From Candidatus Magasanikiibacteriota bacterium (GTDB taxonomy: Bacteria; Patescibacteria; ABY1; Magasanikbacterales; 2-02-FULL-50-9b), in NCBI GenBank assembly GCA_903893485.1, contig CAITMK010000010.1, positions 1 through 26,164 of the forward strand: 26,164 bases of DNA. The letters are read 5' to 3'. This document shows, in pieces, positions 7,097 through 13,469 of the stretch. Each line of letters starts with the position of its first letter. Position 1 is the first letter of the stretch. The position numbers and the translations under genes were made by a program. A model generated the notes under the pieces. The model was not told where the DNA came from. It did no database searches and saw only the letters and a list, made by a program, of their open reading frames with translations.

Positions 7097-8965
7097 ATTT
7101 AACCATTTTTCAAACGCGTCGAATGAATATGGGCGGCCTAAAAAGTCTTTGATCAAATCTGCTGCATCTTTGCTTCCACCTGGCGCTAAAATAGTTTGCG
7201 CATATTTTTGAGCTGCGACCGAGTCAAGTAAATTTTCGCCAAATCCGGTACGCAAATCCATCGCAATGACAAGTGACCACATATAGGTGTAGTACATTGC
7301 CGAATAGCCGATAAGATGTTCAAAGTTGGCGGCACTATGCAGTTCAACCACATGCGGAAATGCGCCATATACATTGGTAAGCGCGGCAATTTTTTCTTCA
7401 AGCGCTTCAGCGGATTCCGGCGTAGTGCAATGCAGCTCAAGGGAAATCGCAGCAAATGCCATTTGACGACGGGTTGAGAGGCCATTTCCCCAGTCATCCG
7501 CGCTACGCATTTTTTGAATCATCACTGGCGCAATCACCTCGCCTGTTTTATGGTGGCGCGCAAATTGCGAGAGCACGTGTGCATCCCATGCCCATTCTTC
7601 AAAAAGTTGTGATGGTGCTTCCACAAAATCCCATTCCGTAGCAACACCGGAATAATATTGCCAATTTACCTGTCCGCCTAAGATGTGGTGCATTAAATGG
7701 CCAAACTCGTGGAACATGGTGACTACCTGATCGTGATCAAGAAGTTCAGTGCTCATGTTGCAAACGAGGGCGCCTTCTGGCAACTGTTTGCCGCGAATAC
7801 CGCTTTTAATTGGAAATTGCGCTGCGTGTTTATATTTTGCCTCGCGTGGATGCATGTCTAGATGAATGAGTCCAATTTTTTCAGCGCCACGCCAAACTGA
7901 AAAAGATTTTACATGAGCGTCCCATGTTTGAATCTTTAATTCTGCCTTAAATTCAATTTGATACAACTCACTTACAAGGTTCAGCAGACCTGCTTCAACA
8001 GCTTCATACGAAAAATATGCGCGCACTTCTTTAGAATCAAAGTTGATAGTTCGCTTTTTAAATTTATTTTCGTAAAACGCGCGATCCCATTGATAGAGTG
8101 CTGTTGCGGTTGGCTCTTGAAGTTGCTTTTCTTTTAAAAGAATTTCGTATTCATCGGTGCAGCGTGGTGCGGCGGCGCCTGCAATTTTGTTTATAAACTC
8201 ACGCGCTGCTTCTGGCGTTTTAATCATTTTATCTGACGTGATATATGCGGCCCAATTTGGAAAACCTAGCAATCCTGCAAGTTCATGACGTAATGCTAAA
8301 ACTTTTTCTAAAATGGGTACGTTAATTGGATAGGCGCGACAGTTAAAGGCGATAAATAATTCTTTGCGCGCTGCCCCATCCTCGCTATAGTTCATGAACG
8401 GAAAAAAATCGGGGTAATCGGTGCTAATCGCAATTAGGCCGTCAGCATTTGGCGCGTGAGCTGCGATATAATCTTCTGGAAGCCCCTGTAGTGCCGCTGG
8501 CGCAACAAAAATGGTGCGCACATCTTCACGCACGTTTTTTGAATATTCTTGATCAAGCGGCACCAAAATTTCTTCAATTTCGCGAATGCGCGCACGAGTT
8601 GGTTCATCTTTATCAACACCACTGCGTAAAAAATCTGCTTTGATTTTTGTAAGTAATCTAAATTCTTCGGCTGATAAATCACCCGTTGCCGCAGCGCACG
8701 CGTTATAGAGTTCTCGAGACAAAGAAATATTTGTTGCAAGCTCAGTTTCTTGCTGCTCTGCCCATTCTGCCGCTTCGCGAGCTGCCGCATCAGGATGTAC
8801 GTGACTTTGCAATGCTGCTGGATGACTGATCGCCTCAAGTGCACAAGAGAGTTCATCAAATTTTTGAAGCCATTCGCGTGCAATAGGCTGCGATGGACCA
8901 GTTTTTAATTCTTCAAAAAGTTTATTTGCGTGTTCTAGTAAATCAGTGAATTCTTGCTTTGTCAT
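7082..8965 (-). CDS. M3-family zinc metallopeptidase (oligopeptidase/Dcp type)
   Basis: 627 aa, a full-length M3 peptidase. The zinc site is MFHEFGHLMHH, with H419, E420 and H423, and the third ligand is E449 in FVEAPSQLFEEW. There is no signal peptide, so it is likely cytoplasmic and trims short peptides to recover amino acids, useful in an organism with little biosynthesis. The N-terminal 150 residues are helical and charged as in thimet oligopeptidase and Dcp relatives. I cannot tell oligopeptidase A from dipeptidyl carboxypeptidase. The start overlaps the stop of the membrane-protein gene upstream by 4 nt (ATGA). The 3' end is inside a terminator stem. Confidence 0.93.
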   Translation of the reverse strand: MTKQEFTDLLEHANKLFEELKTGPSQPIAREWLQKFDELSCALEAISHPAALQSHVHPDAAAREAAEWAEQQETELATNISLSRELYNACAAATGDLSAEEFRLLTKIKADFLRSGVDKDEPTRARIREIEEILVPLDQEYSKNVREDVRTIFVAPAALQGLPEDYIAAHAPNADGLIAISTDYPDFFPFMNYSEDGAARKELFIAFNCRAYPINVPILEKVLALRHELAGLLGFPNWAAYITSDKMIKTPEAAREFINKIAGAAAPRCTDEYEILLKEKQLQEPTATALYQWDRAFYENKFKKRTINFDSKEVRAYFSYEAVEAGLLNLVSELYQIEFKAELKIQTWDAHVKSFSVWRGAEKIGLIHLDMHPREAKYKHAAQFPIKSGIRGKQLPEGALVCNMSTELLDHDQVVTMFHEFGHLMHHILGGQVNWQYYSGVATEWDFVEAPSQLFEEWAWDAHVLSQFARHHKTGEVIAPVMIQKMRSADDWGNGLSTRRQMAFAAISLELHCTTPESAEALEEKIAALTNVYGAFPHVVELHSAANFEHLIGYSAMYYTYMWSLVIAMDLRTGFGENLLDSVAAQKYAQTILAPGGSKDAADLIKDFLGRPYSFDAFEKWLNKKAA

Positions 8966-9354
8966 AGTGTGTAAAAAAGTGCCAATAGCGAAGCGCCAAA
9001 TAAATCATCGAATAGATCTTTCATGGTGTCGAACTGTGATAATTGAAAATGTGTGTGGTATACAAAATCATGGATAAATTCGTACCATTCCCATGCAACG
9101 CCAATGCAAGCTGCACTGCCGACTAATAGTGCAAATCGAGTGAGCGGATGTAATTTTTTGAAGCCTGCGCCTTCAAGTAACGAAAAAATACGCGCTGCTA
9201 AAAAAACGATGCAGGCGCCGCCCACGATGTGCATCGGGACATCGATGTTTGGGAATTGTAAATAAAGCCCCTGCATCAGCGGAGTTTCATTCCAGGCGAA
9301 TAATAAAATTGCGGGCAAAAAACTGGTGATAATGTAGGCAAGATTTTTTTTCAT
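8962..9354 (-). CDS. Small four-helix membrane protein, YjdF/DUF2238-like
   Basis: 130 aa from the ATG at 9354, preceded by basic residues (MKKN); an in-frame start at 9384 would overlap nrdG. Four hydrophobic segments are visible: about 4-21, 41-60, 75-92 and 112-128. Conserved-looking polar motifs lie between them: DVPMHIVGG (about 39-47), WEWYEFIHD and DTMKDLFDDLFGA. The last resembles the DTxxDLxxDxxGA signature of DUF2238/YjdF and related VanZ-like membrane proteins. Role unknown. It follows nrdG by 26 nt and overlaps the peptidase gene. Confidence 0.65.
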   Translation of the reverse strand: MKKNLAYIITSFLPAILLFAWNETPLMQGLYLQFPNIDVPMHIVGGACIVFLAARIFSLLEGAGFKKLHPLTRFALLVGSAACIGVAWEWYEFIHDFVYHTHFQLSQFDTMKDLFDDLFGASLLALFYTL

Positions 9355-9380
9355 GTACGTGCAGTTTAGCACGCCTGAAA

Positions 9381-10082
9381 TCATCTTACAAACACCTGTT
9401 TTGCGTAGTTTCTGAATTGTTTTGCGATGTCTTCCATCACTTCATCGGAAAATGGGTGGTGGTTTGCAAACTCTGGTTTGAGCGTTACGGCTGGGCGAAA
9501 TTTTTGTAAATACACTTTTTCAGCGCCGTCGGTTAATTTTGCCATACGCTCTAGGATTTCGGGAGTGTGAATTTCTTGAAGTAGTGTTGAACGAAATTCG
9601 TACTCAACGCGATTTTGTTTCAAAATTGAAATTGATTTGGCAATAAATTCTGGGTACGCGCAAGGCCCGGTAAGCTCGCGGTAATTTTCTAAACTCGTTT
9701 TAAGATCCATGGCAACATAATCCACAATATTTTCGTCAATGACTTTTTGTAAAATATCAGGGCGATTGCCATTGGTATCGAGCTTGATTGCAAATCCACG
9801 TCGTTTAACCGTGCGCATGAATGGAATAAGGTCTGGCATGAGCGTTGGTTCCCCGCCAGAAATTACCACGCCATATAAAAGTCCACGACGCGATTCTAAA
9901 AAATTAAGTATCGCCTGCTCCGGAATGAACGTTGATTTAATTTTTTGAATTTCTTCAGGCAAAACAAATTCTGGGTTGTGGCAATAGCCGCAACGTAAAT
10001 TGCACCCCGGCGTGAACATAATACACGCCGGGTGTTCTGGATAATCGAGAAGCGTAAATTTTTGTATGCCACTAATTAGCAT
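9381..10082 (-). CDS. nrdG: Anaerobic ribonucleotide reductase activating protein (radical SAM)
   Basis: 233 aa. The radical-SAM cluster motif CX3CX2C is at C27, C31 and C34 (GCNLRCGYCHN); the SAM-binding SGGEPT follows near residue 95. It uses SAM and a [4Fe-4S] cluster to put the radical on the glycine of NrdD. It is somewhat longer than E. coli NrdG (about 154 aa) and more like the pyruvate-formate-lyase-activase-type NrdG common in anaerobes. The gene starts inside the end of the small glycyl-radical ORF (11-nt overlap), which itself follows nrdD, so the three are one operon and surely one system. Confidence 0.9.
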   Translation of the reverse strand: MLISGIQKFTLLDYPEHPACIMFTPGCNLRCGYCHNPEFVLPEEIQKIKSTFIPEQAILNFLESRRGLLYGVVISGGEPTLMPDLIPFMRTVKRRGFAIKLDTNGNRPDILQKVIDENIVDYVAMDLKTSLENYRELTGPCAYPEFIAKSISILKQNRVEYEFRSTLLQEIHTPEILERMAKLTDGAEKVYLQKFRPAVTLKPEFANHHPFSDEVMEDIAKQFRNYAKQVFVR

Positions 10083-10251
10083 ACTGCGCGCAGAATTCTG
10101 CGTTCGCGTTTGTCACGGTACTTTCGGTAAAGTGCGAGCGTGAATAATGTTCTGCCTTTTTACCAATATTAAAGTGGGAAACCGGGCGATGATACCCCAT
10201 CACGCGTGTCCAAACTTCACAGCGAGTACGATTTGCGGTTTTATTTTCCAT
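10072..10251 (-). CDS. Separate glycyl-radical domain of anaerobic ribonucleotide reductase
   Basis: 59 aa, begun at the ATG at 10251. It contains CEVWTRVMGYHRPVSHFNIG (11-30). RVMGY, with G19, corresponds to the RVxGY glycyl-radical site at the C-terminus of one-piece NrdD proteins, and the trailing FNIGKKAEHYSR matches the usual FNxGKxxE. The large NrdD gene just upstream ends without such a site, so this small protein should supply the radical glycine in trans. The two are in different frames, with a 22-nt gap and a stop in this frame just before the ATG, so simple frameshifting does not join them. It overlaps nrdG by 11 nt. Small NrdD-type proteins like this occur in other bacteria (from memory, not checked). 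Confidence 0.85.
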   Translation of the reverse strand: MENKTANRTRCEVWTRVMGYHRPVSHFNIGKKAEHYSRSHFTESTVTNANAEFCAQYAN

Positions 10252-10273
10252 ATAATTTGGTTAGGTTATTATT

Positions 10274-12391
10274 TTATTTATGTGACTCTTTGTTTTGATA
10301 TTTTGCGCGGATGTCTGCATCGAATCGTTCGCCTGTTTCGATTCCCAATTCTTTGTCGCATGTCGGACACCAATCCCATTCGCCCGTTAGATAACCGTGT
10401 TTTGGGCAGATAGAAAATGTTGGTGTAATAGTGATATATGGCAATCGGAAATTGCTGAGCACTGAGCGCACCATATTGCGACATGCGGTGCCCGACGAAA
10501 TTTTTTCGGTCATGTAACAGTGAAGTACCGTGCCGCCAGTATATTTAGTTTGCAATTTGTCTTGCAGCTGAAGCGCTTCGAACACATCGTCGGTGTATCC
10601 CACAGGAAGTTGTGATGAATTTGTGTAGTAAGGTGCATCTGGTGTGCCAGATTGCAAGATATTTGGAAATTGCTTGCGATCTTCTTTGGCAAAACGATAT
10701 GTAGTTCCTTCTGCTGGCGTCGCTTCAAGATTGTACAAGTTCCCCGTTTCTTCCTGGAATAGCGTTAATTTTGCACGCATGTGATCGAGCACCTCTGCGG
10801 CAAATTCTTGGCCCCATGGTGTTGCAATTGTTTCAGCATCGTCGGTAAAATTTCTGATTGCTTCGTTTAATCCATTTACGCCAATCGTCGAAAAGTGATT
10901 TCGCAAATAGCCTAAGTATCGCTTGGTGAATGGAAATAACCCGGCGTCAATCCACTTCTGAATTTCTTTACGTTTGATTTCTAATGAAGTTTTTGATAAG
11001 TCCATGAGATAATCAATGCGTTTCAGGAAAGCTTCTTTATCACCTTTGTGTTCATAGCCAATGCGCGCGCTATTGATCGTGACGACGCCAATCGAACCAG
11101 TCATTTCTGCTGAGCCGAATAATCCACCGCCACGCTTGCGCAGTTCTTTTAAGTCGAGCTGCAGGCGGCAACACATGGAACGTACATCGCCCGGGTTCAT
11201 GTCGGAGTTAATGAAGTTTTGGAAATACGGCGTTCCATATTTCGCGGTCATTTCGAAGAGTGGTAGATTTTTCTCTGATGCCCAGTCAAAATCTTTGGTG
11301 ATATTATAAGTCGGAATTGGGAATGTAAATGTGCGACCGTTTGCATCGCCTTTAGTCATTACTGAAATAAATGCGCGATTGATGATGTCCATTTCGTTTT
11401 GGAGCTCGCCAAAGGTAAATGCAAATGGTTTGCCACCTAAGATTAATCGTTTTTCCGCCAAGTCAGTTGGGCAATCCCAATCAAGTGTAATGTTGGTAAA
11501 TGGTGTTTGAGTTCCCCATCGTGATGGGATGTTTAAATTGAATACAAATGATTGTACTTGCTGATACACGTATTCATATACTTTACGACTGATATAATTT
11601 TCTTTTGCCTCGTCGCTTGGAAATTCCATTTGCTCTGTTTCAATATCCGTGCGCATTTCCATTTCGTATTTTTTAACGAATGGCGAAAGATAGGTGTCAA
11701 AACTTGAAAATGCTTGTGCGCCTGCCCATTCATTTTGCAATGTTCCCAAAAAATTTACCATTTGAGCAACTGCTGACGAAAGATGCTGCGGTGGTTTAGA
11801 TTCAATTTTTTCTGGTACTCCATTAAAACCTTCTTCAAGCACGGCGCGCAAACTCCAACCTGCGCAGTAGCCAGAAAACATATCAAGATCATGGATGTGA
11901 ACATCTGCGTTGCGGTGCGCGTCGCCAACATATTTTGGATAAATATGTGAAAGCCAATAATTTGCAATTACCTTGCCCGCGGTATTTAAAATCATGCCGC
12001 CAAGTGAGTATCCTTGATTTGAATTTGCGTTTACGCGCCAATCAGCGCGGCTTAAATATTCTGAAATTGTTTTTTCCACCTCGACCACTACATTTTTTTG
12101 TTCGCGCATTTCACCTCGTTTTGCGCGATATAAAATATACGCTTTTGCCGCGTCAAACAGATCAAGGCCGGTGAGTGCGGCTTCAACTTCATCTTGTATT
12201 TGCTCCACTGTTGGAATTACGTCCAAATATTTTACCAATAAGGCATCGTTGGTACGTGTTGCAACGCGATGCGCCATGTCGAGGTCAGCGTTACCAATGG
12301 ATTGCAGTGCGTTTACAATTGCTCGTTCTATTTTATTTAATTCAAAATCAACGACTGCACCATTTCTCTTTTGTACTTTGTAGATCGGCAT
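10274..12391 (-). CDS. nrdD: Anaerobic ribonucleoside-triphosphate reductase, large chain without glycyl-radical site
   Basis: 705 aa from the ATG at 12391. Residues 1-95 are an ATP-cone allosteric domain (YKVQKRNGAVVDFELNKIER). The catalytic barrel includes HIHDLDMFSGYCAGW (165-179, with C176) and MCCRLQLDL (406-414, with C407/C408), the positions of the thiyl-radical and reducing cysteines in this family. A zinc site near the end is CPKH...CPTC (C662, H665, C675, C678). The chain then stops after about 27 more residues with no RVxGY motif; that motif is in the 59-aa gene 22 nt downstream. It reduces ribonucleotides to deoxyribonucleotides without oxygen. A strong hairpin stands 22 nt before the start; I find no promoter between. 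Confidence 0.93.
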   Translation of the reverse strand: MPIYKVQKRNGAVVDFELNKIERAIVNALQSIGNADLDMAHRVATRTNDALLVKYLDVIPTVEQIQDEVEAALTGLDLFDAAKAYILYRAKRGEMREQKNVVVEVEKTISEYLSRADWRVNANSNQGYSLGGMILNTAGKVIANYWLSHIYPKYVGDAHRNADVHIHDLDMFSGYCAGWSLRAVLEEGFNGVPEKIESKPPQHLSSAVAQMVNFLGTLQNEWAGAQAFSSFDTYLSPFVKKYEMEMRTDIETEQMEFPSDEAKENYISRKVYEYVYQQVQSFVFNLNIPSRWGTQTPFTNITLDWDCPTDLAEKRLILGGKPFAFTFGELQNEMDIINRAFISVMTKGDANGRTFTFPIPTYNITKDFDWASEKNLPLFEMTAKYGTPYFQNFINSDMNPGDVRSMCCRLQLDLKELRKRGGGLFGSAEMTGSIGVVTINSARIGYEHKGDKEAFLKRIDYLMDLSKTSLEIKRKEIQKWIDAGLFPFTKRYLGYLRNHFSTIGVNGLNEAIRNFTDDAETIATPWGQEFAAEVLDHMRAKLTLFQEETGNLYNLEATPAEGTTYRFAKEDRKQFPNILQSGTPDAPYYTNSSQLPVGYTDDVFEALQLQDKLQTKYTGGTVLHCYMTEKISSGTACRNMVRSVLSNFRLPYITITPTFSICPKHGYLTGEWDWCPTCDKELGIETGERFDADIRAKYQNKESHK

Positions 12392-12412
12392 ACGAGGTGT
12401 GTTGTAAAACAA

Positions 12413-12441
12413 CGAAGCTCACCCTTGTGGGGTGAGCTTCG
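12413..12441 (-). terminator. Hairpin terminator or attenuator between Com-like gene and nrdD
   Basis: A perfect 12-bp stem, CGAAGCTCACCC (12413-12424) against GGGTGAGCTTCG (12430-12441), with a 5-nt loop. In the minus-strand RNA it is followed by UUGUUUUAC, a moderately U-rich tail. It ends the Com-like gene transcript, and nrdD begins 22 nt later. Confidence 0.7.
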
Positions 12442-12461
12442 AGAGCTTCACGATGAATAAA

Positions 12462-12677
12462 TTATTTTTTTGGCATTTCGGCGGCAGGTGCCACCGTAAT
12501 TCGATGTGGACACGGATAAACGGCGCACAGAAGTTCGTTGAACCGACTGCTTTGGATAGAATTAATCGCGTGACAATGTTTACACTTCACTTCGATTTCA
12601 CTTTCCACTAAAAAGCCTTTGAACAGTAGCTTCTTGCACTCCGTACACCGATATTCTCTGAGGCACGAGGTGTTCAT
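12462..12677 (-). CDS. Com-like small zinc-ribbon protein
   Basis: 71 aa from the ATG at 12677. A longer reading from 12779 starts upstream of the promoter found at 12748-12756 and is rejected. Residues 9-40 read YRCTECKKLLFKGF and then VKCKHCHAINSI: C11, C14, C32 and C35 form a zinc ribbon of the type seen in phage Mu Com, which binds mRNA to allow translation of mom. Extra cysteines at 5, 51 and 56 are not part of that ribbon. No mom-like or other phage gene is nearby, so the RNA-binding idea rests only on the family. Own promoter, about 64-nt leader with a small hairpin, a weak GAG ribosome site and its own terminator: a stand-alone unit. Confidence 0.75.
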   Translation of the reverse strand: MNTSCLREYRCTECKKLLFKGFLVESEIEVKCKHCHAINSIQSSRFNELLCAVYPCPHRITVAPAAEMPKK

Positions 12678-12747
12678 ACATTTTCTCGTGACACTACATG
12701 ATGTGGTTCCAAGTCTTTCTTGGTAGCTATATGTTGTGTCTGACAGA

Positions 12748-12756
12748 ATTATAGCA
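12748..12756 (-). promoter_or_regulatory. Extended -10 promoter of the Com-like gene
   Basis: Minus strand TGCTATAAT, a perfect TATAAT with the TGn extension. No good -35 at 16-18 nt, which extended -10 promoters often lack. Predicted start about 12741, leaving a leader of about 64 nt with a 5-bp hairpin CCAAG/CTTGG at 12709-12723. Confidence 0.75.
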
Positions 12757-12878
12757 CATGATATAAATTTTGTGTGCAAGGATTTTATCCACAGTAACTA
12801 TTTTATGCTCCAGGCCAATAAAATAAAACTCTGCGAGTAGTACAAGCAGGGTTTTAAGTGTCACAAACTTGCCCAAAC

Positions 12879-13466
12879 TTATTTCTCGATAATATCAATC
12901 GATGAAATAGCAATTGGTGTAATTGGTTTTGATCTCTCGCCGCCTGCGCCCATGGTGGTTGGGGCAGTTGCAATTGCATCTACTGCATCCATACCCGCGG
13001 TGACATGTCCAAAAATCACATAATTTTTTGGTAGTCCGACATCGGCGTGCATGATAAAAAATTGGCTGCCGTTGGTATTTGGACCGGAATTTGCCATAGC
13101 AACGGTGCCGCGAGTATATTCACCAGTAAACGGTTCGTCATCAAATTTATATCCTGGGCCACCCGTGCCGTCACCATCTGGATCGCCACCTTGAATCATA
13201 AAGTTTGGAATGGTTCGGTGAAACACAGTACCGTTGTAAAACTTTTCGCGCGCAAGGCTGACAAAATTATTTACAGTAACCGGAGTGTCTTTTGCGGTTA
13301 AATCGATGGTGATATCCCCTTTTTCGGTATGTAACGTTGCTGAGTAATTTTTATTTGGATCAATTTGCATTGCCATAGGAGATTTGATTTGATTTTTTTG
13401 TGCGCAGCCCGCACCCATGAATAATATCGCTGCCACAATAGTACCACACCACGCAAGTTTTTTCAT
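12879..13466 (-). CDS. Cyclophilin-type peptidyl-prolyl isomerase lipoprotein
   Basis: 195 aa. Signal peptide with lipobox ending GAG-C21, so the mature protein should be lipid-anchored on the outside of the cytoplasmic membrane. The cyclophilin domain (about 40-195) keeps the active-site block FHRTIPNFMIQGGDP (82-96, with R84, F89 and Q92) and NGSQFFI (132-138). It catalyses cis-trans isomerisation of prolyl bonds, here probably to help fold exported proteins. It lies 3 nt after the stop of the large disulfide-repeat surface protein, which makes that protein an obvious possible client. The bacterial LPKNYVIFG replaces the Trp-containing cyclosporin site. Confidence 0.93.
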   Translation of the reverse strand: MKKLAWCGTIVAAILFMGAGCAQKNQIKSPMAMQIDPNKNYSATLHTEKGDITIDLTAKDTPVTVNNFVSLAREKFYNGTVFHRTIPNFMIQGGDPDGDGTGGPGYKFDDEPFTGEYTRGTVAMANSGPNTNGSQFFIMHADVGLPKNYVIFGHVTAGMDAVDAIATAPTTMGAGGERSKPITPIAISSIDIIEK

Positions 13467-13469
13467 AGA

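Noticed and set aside
8434..8883. 149-aa minus-strand ORF inside the M3 peptidase gene
   Set aside because: Alternative frame of a clear metallopeptidase; basic, leucine-rich composition with no motif.
10072..10276. Programmed or accidental frameshift joining nrdD to the glycyl-radical ORF
   Set aside because: The frames differ, nrdD has its own stop, a TAA stands in the small ORF's frame just before its ATG, and a non-coding AT-rich 22-nt gap separates them. A separate gene explains this better.
10147..10413. 88-aa plus-strand ORF across the nrdD end and glycyl-radical gene
   Set aside because: Antisense to two recognised coding regions; no promoter or ribosome site.
12678..12779. 34-residue N-terminal extension of the Com-like protein
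   Set aside because: Begins upstream of the TGCTATAAT promoter and is not zinc-ribbon sequence.
12780..12878. Possible terminator after the cyclophilin gene
   Set aside because: AT-rich and with short partial repeats, but I found no stem strong enough to claim.
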